Part shown: in pieces, positions 5,426-14,222 of the stretch
Layout of the letters: each line of letters opens with the position of its first letter
Numbering within the stretch: position 1 is the first letter of the stretch
Source of the DNA: Flavobacteriales bacterium UBA7382
GTDB lineage: Bacteria > Bacteroidota > Bacteroidia > Flavobacteriales_D > Sanyastnellaceae
Direction of reading: 5' to 3'
NCBI GenBank assembly: GCA_002469765.1
Contig: DKNS01000018.1
Location: 1 to 19,927 of the forward strand
Length of the DNA: 19,927 nt
Translations under genes and position numbers: made by a program
Notes under the pieces: generated by a model
What the model saw: the letters and a program-made list of their open reading frames with translations, nothing else
Database searches by the model: none
What the model was told of the DNA's origin: nothing

Positions 5426-8208
5426 TGGAACATTTGGGAGAATGGATTGGGGTGGCGTACGCTGGCAGATTCCTGGTGGCGTTGGCCTTTGTGTCGGCCC
5501 TGGTGGCCACAGTGGCGTTTTGGAAAGGCAACGTCCACTTGGGACGGCGTGCTTACCTCACCCACGCATGCAGCACACTGGGAGTCATCGCGTTGATGTT
5601 TGTGCTCTTCTTTGGGCACCGATACGAGTTCCAATACATCTGGAAGCATCTGAACAACGAAATGCCCATGCGCTTCGTGCTCAGCGCCTTTTGGGGCGGC
5701 CAAGAAGGCGGGTTTCTGTTGTGGATGTTTTGGCACAACGTGCTCGCGTTGTTTATCCTGAACCGGGCCGACGACTGGCAGCGAGAGGTGATGACGGTGC
5801 TGAGCAGCATCCAAGCGTTCCTTGGGGTCATGATCCTGGGCATCTACTTCGGGGACTTTCAACTGGGCCTCGACCCGTTCCTGTTGCTTCGTGAGGCGCC
5901 CAACAACATTGGTTTACCATGGACAGCGCGGGCCGATTACCTCACGGCCATCCCTCAATTCACGGACGGCCAGGGACTGAACCCCCTGTTGCAGAATTAC
6001 TGGATGACCATCCACCCTCCGACCCTGTTTTTGGGGTTTGCGGCGTGCAGCATCCCTTTCGCTTACGCCGTAGGGGCACTGTGGCGTCGCGATTTGACGT
6101 CGTGGATCAAGCCCGTGCTCCCTTGGGCATTCTTTGCCGTAGGCATTCTTGGTGCCGGCATCTTGATGGGCGGAGCTTGGGCATATGAAGCCTTGAGTTT
6201 TGGCGGGTTTTGGGCTTGGGACCCTGTCGAAAACTCTTCACTCGTCCCCTGGATGGTCCTTGTGGCCGCGGCGCACCTTTTGCTCATCAACCGCAACCGA
6301 AAGCAACCGACCGCCTTGTTCTCCACGGTGTACCTCAACATCTTGTCTTTCCTGCTGGTGCTCTACTCCACGTTCTTGACAAAAAGCGGCGTCCTGGGCG
6401 ACACCTCCGTGCACAGCTTTGTGGACAGCGGCATCTTGCCCCAGTTGCTGGCCTATCTGCTGGGGTTCGTGGCCTTGGGACATTTGATGCTCTTGGAGGA
6501 TGTGGGGTCACGAAAAGTGTACGGAGGGCTGGCATTGGCCACGATCGGGCTGGTGGCGGCGGGACAACCTGCGCTGGGCTTCTTGGCCTTTTTGGGGGTG
6601 ATGGCGGCGGCGGCTGTTCGTGCTTTCCGAAAAGAATTCAAGACCGATCAAGAGGAAGATGCGCTCTGGTCCCGTGAATTTTGGATGTTTGTCGGGGCCT
6701 TGCTTTTGGTCCTCGGGGCTGTGCACATCACCTGGCAAACCAGCATTCCGGTGTTCAACTTGTTCTTGGAACCGTTGGCCCCTGTGCTCACTTGGGCGGA
6801 AGGTGCGACTGGGCTGGCGTTCTTGGGCGATTTGGCCCAACACGACCTCGCTCCTGGCACCGACTTGGATCGAACCTACCACGTGGTCCAGGTGCCGCTC
6901 GCCGTCCTCATTTTCTTGCTCATTGGGTTGGCCCAATGGCTCAAGTACAAGAACTCTGACATCCAGTTCGTCTTGGGGAAAATCCTCCGCCCACTGCTGG
7001 CGGCGGCCGTGATGACGGGAGCGCTTCTGTTGACATACGACTTTGCCCTCCATGAGATCCCTAGGGTGGCCTTGCTCTTTGCCACGTTGTTCGCCGCTTT
7101 TAGCAATGCGGATTACATCGTACAAATGTGGAAGGGGAAATTGGATCGAATGGGATCTCCCTTGGCCCACGTGGGCTTTGCGCTGACGCTCTTTGGCGCG
7201 GTCTTGTCGACGGCCCAAAAGGACGTCATCTCCCAAAACCGCATCGGTGACATCACCACCCTCAACGAAGAGTTGAGCAACGCCACCGACTTGTTGATGA
7301 TGCAGGGCGACACCTTGCCCATGGGCCCCTACTTCGTGTCGTACCAAGAACGCCGTCAAGAAGGCATTCACGTCATGTTCGACATGGCCTACTACGACTG
7401 TGCACCCATGTCCTACGAGGCAGGGGACATTGTGGTACAAGAAGGCATGGTTTGGCAAGCGCTGGAGAACCACAATGCAAGTGCCACGTTCGACGAGGAC
7501 GTCGAAACGCAGTGGAACTTTCTGCCCTTCCCCACCCTGGCTCAAACAGAGCGCGCCACACGCTGGGTCAATGGCACGGCCGGAAACGAGCTGTTCACCT
7601 TGTCACCTCGCATCCAGCTCAACGCTCAAATGGGCAATGCGCCTGAGCCTGACACGAAACACTTTTTGTTCGAAGACCTTTATACCCACATCAAATGGGG
7701 ACGGGTCACCCCTCCAGAAACAGACGAGGAAGGGTGGCTAGGTGGGCAGGCTCAAGAATTTGTTGTGGGCGATTCCATGTTTGTGGGCGGGGTCTTGCTG
7801 ACTGTGGACAGCCTGCGTGTCGTCCGCGACGACGAGCGGGCTGGACGGGGCCTCCTCGACGACGACTTGGCCTTGGCAGCGTGCCTCGGATTGCGACGAG
7901 GACCTGTGGTCGAAGTGCACGATCCGTTGTACATCGTGCGCGGCACCACCGTCGTGCCTGACCTTTACGAAGCCGAGGGCTGGGGTTTGAAATTCCGTGT
8001 GGAATCGTTCGACCCAGAACAAGAGACATTCGAAATGACGGTGTGGGAACACGAAAGCGTACGTCGTGACTTTGTGGTGATGCAAGCGGTACTGTTTCCC
8101 CAAATCAACTGGCTTTGGTTGGGATGCTTTCTGATGACACTCGGCTCTTTCTTGGCCGTTCGATTCCGGGTCCGCCAGGGAAAATCAAACGTCCGACGCC
8201 ATGGCTAA
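5425..8208 (+). CDS. ccmF: Cytochrome c heme lyase CcmF
   Basis: CcmF receives heme from CcmE and attaches it to the CXXCH cysteines of apocytochromes c. The protein is a large polytopic membrane protein with WGGQEGG at 90-96, QNYWMTIHPPTLFLG around His197, the WWD-type heme motif GGFWAWDPVENSSLVPW (260-276), His284 just after it, and FLTKSGVLGDTSVHSF with His330. PLAHVG holds His582. By comparison with E. coli CcmF, His197 and His330 would handle the incoming heme, and His284 and His582 would bind the resident heme b. At 927 residues it is longer than the roughly 650 of proteobacteria. Much of the excess is the soluble region of about 290 residues between His582 and the last helix (about 893-913), which should be extracytoplasmic. 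Long versions are usual in Bacteroidota. Its 3' end overlaps the next gene by eight bases. Confidence 0.95.
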   Translation: MEHLGEWIGVAYAGRFLVALAFVSALVATVAFWKGNVHLGRRAYLTHACSTLGVIALMFVLFFGHRYEFQYIWKHLNNEMPMRFVLSAFWGGQEGGFLLWMFWHNVLALFILNRADDWQREVMTVLSSIQAFLGVMILGIYFGDFQLGLDPFLLLREAPNNIGLPWTARADYLTAIPQFTDGQGLNPLLQNYWMTIHPPTLFLGFAACSIPFAYAVGALWRRDLTSWIKPVLPWAFFAVGILGAGILMGGAWAYEALSFGGFWAWDPVENSSLVPWMVLVAAAHLLLINRNRKQPTALFSTVYLNILSFLLVLYSTFLTKSGVLGDTSVHSFVDSGILPQLLAYLLGFVALGHLMLLEDVGSRKVYGGLALATIGLVAAGQPALGFLAFLGVMAAAAVRAFRKEFKTDQEEDALWSREFWMFVGALLLVLGAVHITWQTSIPVFNLFLEPLAPVLTWAEGATGLAFLGDLAQHDLAPGTDLDRTYHVVQVPLAVLIFLLIGLAQWLKYKNSDIQFVLGKILRPLLAAAVMTGALLLTYDFALHEIPRVALLFATLFAAFSNADYIVQMWKGKLDRMGSPLAHVGFALTLFGAVLSTAQKDVISQNRIGDITTLNEELSNATDLLMMQGDTLPMGPYFVSYQERRQEGIHVMFDMAYYDCAPMSYEAGDIVVQEGMVWQALENHNASATFDEDVETQWNFLPFPTLAQTERATRWVNGTAGNELFTLSPRIQLNAQMGNAPEPDTKHFLFEDLYTHIKWGRVTPPETDEEGWLGGQAQEFVVGDSMFVGGVLLTVDSLRVVRDDERAGRGLLDDDLALAACLGLRRGPVVEVHDPLYIVRGTTVVPDLYEAEGWGLKFRVESFDPEQETFEMTVWEHESVRRDFVVMQAVLFPQINWLWLGCFLMTLGSFLAVRFRVRQGKSNVRRHG

Positions 8209-8983
8209 ACTTCGCATTGTCGTGGTTGGTGCTGGGCAGGTGTCACGAGAGTTGGCGCCTGCATGGCAACGAACCGGACACGACATCCTGCACGTGGTCA
8301 GTCGAACGGCTGAATCGGCCCAGCCCTTGGGAGAACTTTTAGGATGTTCATGGAGCACCAATTTGAGCGAGGCAGCGGGCGCTCTTCGAGACGCGGAGGT
8401 GGTCGTCATTGCGGTCACCGATGGCCTCATATCTGAAATCAGCACCGCCATCACAAATATGATATCTCCTTCCTGCTTGATGGTGCACGTCTCAGGGGCC
8501 ACACCTTTGGACCACTTGCGCGCGCCATGCGCCGTCATTTGGCCCATCCGGAGTTTCAACCCCAAGGCTGACAAAGTTCCGCTCGCCAACACCCCGACCG
8601 TGCTAGAAGCTTCCGAAGAAAAATCGATGGTGCTCGCCAGGCTGCTCGCCTCGGCATGGGATGCAGACGTGTCTGAGGTGTCAGGCACCCAGCGCGCGGC
8701 AGCACACATGGCAGCAGCTGTGGCCGACAACTTCGCAAACCACATGTTTGCCGAGGCACAAAATCTTCTTGACCAACGTGGTCTTCCCAAAACCTTGCTG
8801 CGCAACCTGGTGCTGGGGTTGACGCAAGGCGGACTTCAAGGCGACTCCCGGGAAAGGCAAACCGGACCCGCGCGCCGAGGTGACGAAGCGACACTCGCGC
8901 GTCATCGGGCCCTCCTGCCGGAAGACGTGAGGGAGCTTTACGACACGGTCACCGCCCACATCATCCACAGACACTCCTCATGA
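8201..8983 (+). CDS. Rossmann-like / DUF2520 protein
   Basis: The 260-residue protein begins with an NAD(P)-type Rossmann fold, LRIVVVGAGQVSREL (4-18). It has the second-strand motif VVSRT (32-36) and HVSGATPLD (96-104), and its helical C-terminal half contains QTGPARRGDEATLARH (220-235). This is the arrangement of the DUF2520 / Rossmann-like family, related to pyrroline-5-carboxylate reductase and F420-dependent oxidoreductase folds. The substrate is not established as far as I know. It starts inside the end of ccmF and overlaps the start of the kdsC-like gene by four bases (ATGA), so it is cotranslated with both. The link to the phosphatase gene, which I recall elsewhere in Bacteroidota, does not by itself show its function. 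Confidence 0.85.
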   Translation: MAKLRIVVVGAGQVSRELAPAWQRTGHDILHVVSRTAESAQPLGELLGCSWSTNLSEAAGALRDAEVVVIAVTDGLISEISTAITNMISPSCLMVHVSGATPLDHLRAPCAVIWPIRSFNPKADKVPLANTPTVLEASEEKSMVLARLLASAWDADVSEVSGTQRAAAHMAAAVADNFANHMFAEAQNLLDQRGLPKTLLRNLVLGLTQGGLQGDSRERQTGPARRGDEATLARHRALLPEDVRELYDTVTAHIIHRHSS

Positions 8984-9498
8984 ACTACAAGACAAAGCTC
9001 TCTGGCATCAAGCTCTTCGCCTTCGATTACGACGGGGTGTTCACCAACGGAACTGTGTACCTCATGCCGGACGGCAGCATGGCACGTACAGCGTCCGCGC
9101 GCGACGGGTTCGCCGTTCAATGGGCGGTGAAGCAGGGGCTTGAACTCGCCCTGGTGTCAGGAGGAAAAGACGAACCCGTGCGCTGGCGCATGGAGAAGCT
9201 TGGACTCTCCGAGGTCCATTTGGGGGCAGACGACAAACTGGCCAAATTGGAAGAAATCTCCGACCGAACCGGCATCGCATTGAGTGAGATGGCCTACATG
9301 GGCGACGACATGCCCGACCTCAAGGCACTGGAAGCGGTGGGGTTGAGTTGTTGTCCCTTTGACGCCGTTCAAGAAGTGCGAGCTGCGGTGGACTGGGTGG
9401 TGCCAGAAGCGGGCGGAGAGGGATGTGTTCGCAATTTGTTGGAACAGGCTATGAAACTTCGTGGTTTATGGGAAAGCCGCGAGGGTCATCGGTGGTGA
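8980..9498 (+). CDS. kdsC: KdsC-like HAD phosphatase (3-deoxy-D-manno-octulosonate 8-phosphate phosphatase family)
   Basis: KdsC-type enzymes hydrolyse KDO 8-phosphate to KDO in the inner-core LPS pathway. All HAD motifs are visible in 172 residues. Motif I is FAFDYDGVFTNG (13-24), with nucleophile Asp16 and acid/base Asp18. Motif II is LVSGG (58-62), Lys86 is a candidate for motif III, and motif IV is YMGDDMPDL (106-114), with Asp109 and Asp113. There is no cap domain, as expected for the tetrameric C0-type KdsC. SARDGF (39-44) matches the conserved RDG of the family. The C-terminal part (after about 150) is short and lacks a recognisable extra domain. Related C0 phosphatases of KDN or N-acylneuraminate pathways look alike, so the exact sugar is inferred. 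It is coupled to the DUF2520 gene upstream, and yidC starts 23 bp downstream. Confidence 0.85.
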   Translation: MNYKTKLSGIKLFAFDYDGVFTNGTVYLMPDGSMARTASARDGFAVQWAVKQGLELALVSGGKDEPVRWRMEKLGLSEVHLGADDKLAKLEEISDRTGIALSEMAYMGDDMPDLKALEAVGLSCCPFDAVQEVRAAVDWVVPEAGGEGCVRNLLEQAMKLRGLWESREGHRW

Positions 9499-9521
9499 CT
9501 CAGCCCTAACTTCACGCCCAC

Positions 9522-11408
9522 ATGGATCGCAACACTTTGACGGGCCTTGTGCTCATGATGGCCCTGCTTTTGGGCTACCAATGGTACATGGCTCCCACCG
9601 ACGAGGAGGTCGCCCAATGGGAGGCTGAACAGGGGCGCTTGGTCGCTCAAGAGGACAGCACAGCCGCGGCAAGCGCGGCCGCTTCTCAAGCCGCGCTCAG
9701 CGCCACAGCACAACTTCAAGCAGCCTCCCCTTCAGACGGCAACATCAACGCAGAATTGGAGGCCGAGCTTCGCCGCCGCTTTGGTGACTTTGGGCCTGGC
9801 GTGATTGGCACCGACCGCGACTTGGTCATGTCCAACGACCAGGTGCGTGTCACGTTCAACACACGAGGTGGCCTGCCTGTGTCGGCCACACTGCAGGATG
9901 GTTACACACGCTATGCCAACGGCGAACCCGTGAGCCTTTGGGTGCGAGAGCACTCCGACATGAACGTGGCATGGGACGTTCCAAGCGTCGGACGCGTGGG
10001 GTTCCAGGACTTGCACTTCAAGCCCATTTCAGAAGGCCCCACCCAGCTTGTCTTGGAGTCGGACTTGGGCGACAACAATGCAATCCGCGTGGTTCACAAG
10101 TTGGAGGGCTACCAAGTCAAAACCGACATCAACTTCATTGGGGTTGACCAACTCACAAACAACCAGCGGCTCTTCACATGGAATGCGTTGGGACAACGGA
10201 ATGAAAAAGGCCTTCAGTGGGAACGTCAGCACAGCGCCATTTACTACCTGGAGCTCGGCGAAGAACGCGATTACCTGAGCGACGGCCAAGAAGACGACGA
10301 GGTGCTCGAATCGCAGCTCTCGTGGTTGGCCTTCAAACAAAACTATTTCTCGGCTCTGGTGGGAAGTCCTGAACCGTTTGCCGCAGGTGCGAAAATCGCC
10401 AACATCTTGCCTGAAGACGACACGACTTACGTCATGGGCTACGCTGCTGAGCTTCCGTACGACGGACAGCAACTGCATTTCTACTTTGGCCCCAACGACT
10501 TGGGAGCCTTGGAGACCACTGGATTTGAAGAAGTGGGGCGCATCATCGACTACGGGTGGTGGATCTTCGGGTGGGTCAACCGCAATGTCATTCTCTTCGT
10601 GTACGAATTTGTGGCCAACTACATCGGCAACATGGGGTTGATCATTTTGGTCCTGACCCTGATCATCAAGAGTGCCTTGTTCCCAGTCACTTGGAAGAAC
10701 TACATGAGCTCCGCCAAGATGCGGGTGTTGCGTCCCGAACTCAACGAAATCAATGAGCGTCACAAGGAAGATGCCATGGAGCGTCAAAAGGAAACCATGG
10801 AGCTCTATCGAAAGACAGGGGTCAACCCGATGGCGGGATGCCTTCCTGGATTGCTTCAGATGCCGATCCTTTACGCCATGTTTAGGTTCTTCCCCTCCAA
10901 CATCGACCTCCGAGGACAATCGTTCTTGTGGGCTGACGACCTCGGGGCCTTCGACAGTTTGCTAGCCTTGCCCTTCAGCATTCCGTTCTACGGGGCCCAC
11001 GTCAGCGGATTCACCCTGTTGATGGCCGCGTCGATGTTTGTCTACATGCGGATGTCCATGGCCAACCAGAGCATGCCAACCCAACCGGGCATGCCGGACA
11101 TGAAGACCATCCAGACCATCATGCCTTTCACCATGCTGTTCTTTTTCAACGGGTTTGCGTCGGGGTTGAGCTTGTACTACTTCACAGCCAACATGGTGAG
11201 CATCGGGCAAATGTTGACCATCAAGCGGTTCTTCATCAACGAAGACAAAATCCGCGCGAAGATTGACAACAACCGAACCAAAGCAGGTACACGCACCAAG
11301 CCCAGCTTCATGGAGCGTTTGCAAGAAGCAGCGAAGGAAGCGGAGAAAAAGCAAAAGGAAACTGAGCACAAAAAGAACGACGCCCGGACGAAGCGCAAGA
11401 AAAAATGA
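9522..11408 (+). CDS. yidC: Membrane protein insertase YidC
   Basis: YidC inserts and folds inner membrane proteins, alone or with SecYEG. The 628-residue protein has the Gram-negative layout: an N-terminal anchor helix (about 6-23, TGLVLMMALLLGYQWYM), a large periplasmic beta-sandwich P1 domain (about 70-340), then the conserved insertase core. Core features are helix 2 (about 350-385), the charged cytoplasmic hairpin with KMRVLRPELNEINERHKED, the NPMAGCLPGLLQMPILYAMFR-type motif, and terminal helices near 495-511 and 532-566, where FTMLFFFNGFASGLSLYYF is diagnostic. The last 36 residues are a lysine-rich amphipathic tail ending KRKKK, of the kind that contacts ribosomes. A stretch of about 40 Ala/Gln/Ser-rich residues follows the first helix. 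The start lies 23 bp after kdsC, without a Shine-Dalgarno sequence. Confidence 0.96.
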   Translation: MDRNTLTGLVLMMALLLGYQWYMAPTDEEVAQWEAEQGRLVAQEDSTAAASAAASQAALSATAQLQAASPSDGNINAELEAELRRRFGDFGPGVIGTDRDLVMSNDQVRVTFNTRGGLPVSATLQDGYTRYANGEPVSLWVREHSDMNVAWDVPSVGRVGFQDLHFKPISEGPTQLVLESDLGDNNAIRVVHKLEGYQVKTDINFIGVDQLTNNQRLFTWNALGQRNEKGLQWERQHSAIYYLELGEERDYLSDGQEDDEVLESQLSWLAFKQNYFSALVGSPEPFAAGAKIANILPEDDTTYVMGYAAELPYDGQQLHFYFGPNDLGALETTGFEEVGRIIDYGWWIFGWVNRNVILFVYEFVANYIGNMGLIILVLTLIIKSALFPVTWKNYMSSAKMRVLRPELNEINERHKEDAMERQKETMELYRKTGVNPMAGCLPGLLQMPILYAMFRFFPSNIDLRGQSFLWADDLGAFDSLLALPFSIPFYGAHVSGFTLLMAASMFVYMRMSMANQSMPTQPGMPDMKTIQTIMPFTMLFFFNGFASGLSLYYFTANMVSIGQMLTIKRFFINEDKIRAKIDNNRTKAGTRTKPSFMERLQEAAKEAEKKQKETEHKKNDARTKRKKK

Positions 11409-11890
11409 TGCGAGGGCTTTTGTTTTGTTCGATGGCTGTCGTCGGGTGCGTGGCCTTGTCTTGCGGGACCACGAAGGACACCTCCTCTTCCTCTGCTGAA
11501 ATCTTGGTGGGTTTGAAACGAACCCCATGCCATGGCAGATGCCCCGTATACAACCTCCATGTCTACACCGACGGAATGGCGACGTTGAACGTGGGAAAGT
11601 TCTGCGACGAAGCGTTTGGCCGATTTCTGTCCGAAGGTGAACACACCGCCAAAGTGGACGTGGGCATCTGGGGCTTGGTGGCCGAGGAAGCTCAATCCTT
11701 GGGCTTTGACACCTTGGCCCACCAATACGACGACTCCGGGGTGATGGATCTGCCTTCTGCCACCGTCACCATCAAGGGCAAGTCGGTGATGAACCGATAC
11801 GGAGGACCCAATTTGAATGACCTTTACATCCGCATTGAACGTTTGGTGGGCCAGATGGACTGGCAAGCCACTCCGGAAAACGCGCGTTGA
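11408..11890 (+). CDS. DUF6438-like lipoprotein
   Basis: Two ATG codons at 11405 and 11408 give MMRG or MRG. The first overlaps the yidC stop by four bases (ATGA) and the second by one (TGATG), and either couples it to yidC. The N-terminus is a lipoprotein signal: a short basic start, a hydrophobic stretch and a candidate lipobox ending at Cys15 (VVGC) or Cys20 (ALSC), counted from 11405, followed by a Thr/Ser-rich linker. The mature part opens with LKRTPCHGRCPVYNLHVYTDGMA (37-59, interrupted by no gap), the CxxxCPxY signature of the DUF6438 family. That gives Cys42 and Cys46, with a third Cys at 67. The rest alternates beta-like strands and one helix. The function of the family is unknown to me. 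Envelope localisation is inferred from the signal. Confidence 0.75.
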   Translation: MRGLLFCSMAVVGCVALSCGTTKDTSSSSAEILVGLKRTPCHGRCPVYNLHVYTDGMATLNVGKFCDEAFGRFLSEGEHTAKVDVGIWGLVAEEAQSLGFDTLAHQYDDSGVMDLPSATVTIKGKSVMNRYGGPNLNDLYIRIERLVGQMDWQATPENAR

Positions 11891-11915
11891 AACCTGAAAA
11901 TCCAATCTTACACAC

Positions 11916-14129
11916 ATGACACGATTCACCACTCTTGGAGCGCTGTTCTTGCTCCTTCTAAACACCGCCCGCGCCGACGAGGGAATGTGGCTGCTGCACA
12001 TGTTGCAACGCATCAACGAGGCTGACATGCAGAAGTCTGGCTTGCGCCTCTCTGCACAGGACATTTACGACATCAACAACGCCTCGCTCAAGGACGCCAT
12101 TGTGCGGCTGAACGGAGGGAGCTGCACTGCCGAGGTCATCTCGAGCCAGGGTTTGGTGTTGACCAACCATCACTGTGCTTACGGAGCCATTCAGAGCTTC
12201 AGCACACCCGAGAACGACTACCTGACAGATGGGTTCTGGAGCAAGAGCAAGGACCAAGAAATGTACATCGACGACTTCTACGTCAGCTTTTTGGAACGGA
12301 TCGACGACGTGACGGAGCGGATCTTGGCCAAGGTCAACGACGACATGCCTGAGTCCGATCGCGCGGCAGCCGTGGCGGAAGAAATCAAAGCCATCCAAGC
12401 CGAGTACAAGGAGGCCGACGCCTCGCTGAGCTACGACGTCAAATCGATGTACTTCGGCAACGAGTACTACGTGTTCACATACCGCGACTACAACGACGTC
12501 CGCTTGGTGGCCGCCCCGCCTGAGAGTGTGGGCAAGTACGGTGGCGACACCGACAACTGGATGTGGCCGCGCCACACCGGCGACTTCAGCATGGTCCGCA
12601 TCTACGCAGACGCAGACAACAACCCTGCAGCGTACAGCGAAGACAACGTGCCGTACACCCCCAAGCGTCACCTCAAAATCAGCATGGAAGGCGTCAAGCA
12701 AGGCGACTTCACCATGGTGATGGGCTACCCAGGCAGCACCGACCGTTTCCTCAGCAGCTGGGGTGTGGAACAGGCCATCGACCTGTACAACCCTTCTGTG
12801 GTGGATTGCCGCGATCTGAAGCTGAAGACGATGAAGAGCCACATGGACGCCGACAAGGCCGTGCGCATCAAATACGCCGCCAAGTATGCCCAGACTGCGA
12901 ACTACTGGAAGTACTACATCGGACAAACCAAGGGCCTCAAGCGCCTCGAGGTTCAAGCCCAAAAGGAGAAACTGGAAGACCTCTTCAACCGCTGGGCTGT
13001 CAGCACACCCGACCGCAGCGACGCATACGGCGACGCGCTCGGATTGATTGAAGAGTACTACGCGGCCACTGACGCCACCGTGCGTGGCGAGGTCTACGCA
13101 CGTGAGGCTGGCCTGTTGGGCAGCGACATTGTGTTGTTTGGACTCCGTGTGGGGTTCCGCGGTGCGGGGTTGTTCGGCGAAGATGAAAACGCGACGGCGG
13201 CCACAAAGGAGATGCTCCAAGGCCTCGCAGACGCGCACTTCAAGGACTACGACCAAGACACCGACCGCGAGCTTTTTGTGAAGATGCTCACCAAGTACCG
13301 CGACGACATCACCCCAGAATTGTGGCCACGCGAATTCCAGGTTGTGGAAGACAAGCACAAAGGGGACTTCGGCGCATACGCAGCCAAAATTTACAGCAAG
13401 TCGCCCCTGCGCAGCGCAGAGGCATTTGCCGCCTTCTTGGACAACCCCAAGGAAAAGACCTTTGACAAGGATTTGGCCATCGGCATGGCGATGAGCATCT
13501 ACGAGCGCTACAGCCAAGGCACCACCCCGGAAATTCAGGAAAAGTTTGACCGCGGGTACCGGTTGTTTGTGCGCGGGCTGCGTGAGTTGATGCCCAACAA
13601 GGCGTACTACCCCGACGCCAACTCCACCATGCGCTTGACCTACGGACCTGTGGGTGAATACAAGCCTGCGGACGCAGTGTACTACGACTTCGTGACCACC
13701 GCCAACGGCATCCTGGAGAAGAAGGACAACAGCAACCCCGAGTTCGTGGTGCCTGAGCGCTTGGAAGAGCTCATCAAGGCGCGTGACTTCGGACCCTACG
13801 CCAACGACCGCGGCGACTTGGTCGTGTGCTTCATCCACGGCACCGACATCACCGGTGGCAACTCAGGCAGCCCCGTGATGAACGCCAATGGAGATTTGAT
13901 TGGTTTGGCCTTCGACGGCAACTGGGAAGCCATGAGCGGCGACATCGCCTTCGAGCCGCGCCTCCAGCGCACAATCTCTGTGGACATCCGATACGTGATG
14001 TGGATCCTCGACAAGTACGCCGGTTGCACCAACCTCATTGAAGAGATGGACTTTGTCTACGCTTCAGAAGAAGTGACCGACCCTGCTTCTCAAGAAGCCC
14101 AAATCAGCGACCCTGCCAACGGCAAGTGA
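11916..14129 (+). CDS. S46 family dipeptidyl-peptidase, DPP7 type
   Basis: This is an exported serine exopeptidase that releases N-terminal dipeptides, used by Bacteroidota to feed on peptides in the periplasm. A signal peptide (1-20, ending TARA before DEGMW) is clear. The chymotrypsin-like triad is His86 in LTNHHCAYGA, Asp223 in WPRHTGDFS and Ser650 in TGGNSGSPVM. Cys70 and Cys87 are placed for the conserved disulfide. In the specificity loop the sequence is LAFDGNWEAMSGD, with Gly668 where DPP11 enzymes have Arg. This marks the DPP7 group, which prefers hydrophobic or bulky P1 residues, rather than Asp/Glu-specific DPP11. The length of 737 residues is normal for the family. It follows the lipoprotein gene by 25 bp and ends at a strong terminator. 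The codon choice (AAC, GAC, AAG, CGC) is more uniform than in neighbours, suggesting high expression. Confidence 0.95.
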   Translation: MTRFTTLGALFLLLLNTARADEGMWLLHMLQRINEADMQKSGLRLSAQDIYDINNASLKDAIVRLNGGSCTAEVISSQGLVLTNHHCAYGAIQSFSTPENDYLTDGFWSKSKDQEMYIDDFYVSFLERIDDVTERILAKVNDDMPESDRAAAVAEEIKAIQAEYKEADASLSYDVKSMYFGNEYYVFTYRDYNDVRLVAAPPESVGKYGGDTDNWMWPRHTGDFSMVRIYADADNNPAAYSEDNVPYTPKRHLKISMEGVKQGDFTMVMGYPGSTDRFLSSWGVEQAIDLYNPSVVDCRDLKLKTMKSHMDADKAVRIKYAAKYAQTANYWKYYIGQTKGLKRLEVQAQKEKLEDLFNRWAVSTPDRSDAYGDALGLIEEYYAATDATVRGEVYAREAGLLGSDIVLFGLRVGFRGAGLFGEDENATAATKEMLQGLADAHFKDYDQDTDRELFVKMLTKYRDDITPELWPREFQVVEDKHKGDFGAYAAKIYSKSPLRSAEAFAAFLDNPKEKTFDKDLAIGMAMSIYERYSQGTTPEIQEKFDRGYRLFVRGLRELMPNKAYYPDANSTMRLTYGPVGEYKPADAVYYDFVTTANGILEKKDNSNPEFVVPERLEELIKARDFGPYANDRGDLVVCFIHGTDITGGNSGSPVMNANGDLIGLAFDGNWEAMSGDIAFEPRLQRTISVDIRYVMWILDKYAGCTNLIEEMDFVYASEEVTDPASQEAQISDPANGK

Positions 14130-14146
14130 TTGCGAACTCAACGAAT

Positions 14147-14179
14147 AAAAAGCCCGGACCTGGTGGTCCGGGCTTTTTT
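14147..14179. terminator. Bidirectional intrinsic terminator between the S46 peptidase gene and ppc
   Basis: A perfect 9-bp stem, GCCCGGACC (14152-14160) and GGTCCGGGC (14165-14173), encloses a TGGT loop. It is flanked by an A-tract on the left (14147-14151) and six T on the right (14174-14179). The symmetry lets it stop the + strand peptidase transcript and the - strand ppc transcript, whose stop codon is 44 bp away. Confidence 0.9.
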
Positions 14180-14222
14180 GTCTCCGATTGAATCGTTGGA
14201 CCGAATCGCATCGTCCTCCTGT

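Noticed and set aside
6508..7545. 345-codon minus-strand frame opposite ccmF
   Set aside because: Composition (Gln/His/Arg-rich) is typical of an antisense shadow, and ccmF on the other strand has all family motifs.
11958..13838. Open frame of 626 codons on the minus strand opposite the S46 peptidase gene
   Set aside because: It is rich in Val, His and Ala in no domain pattern and mirrors the strong codon bias of the real gene, which has a full catalytic triad and signal peptide.
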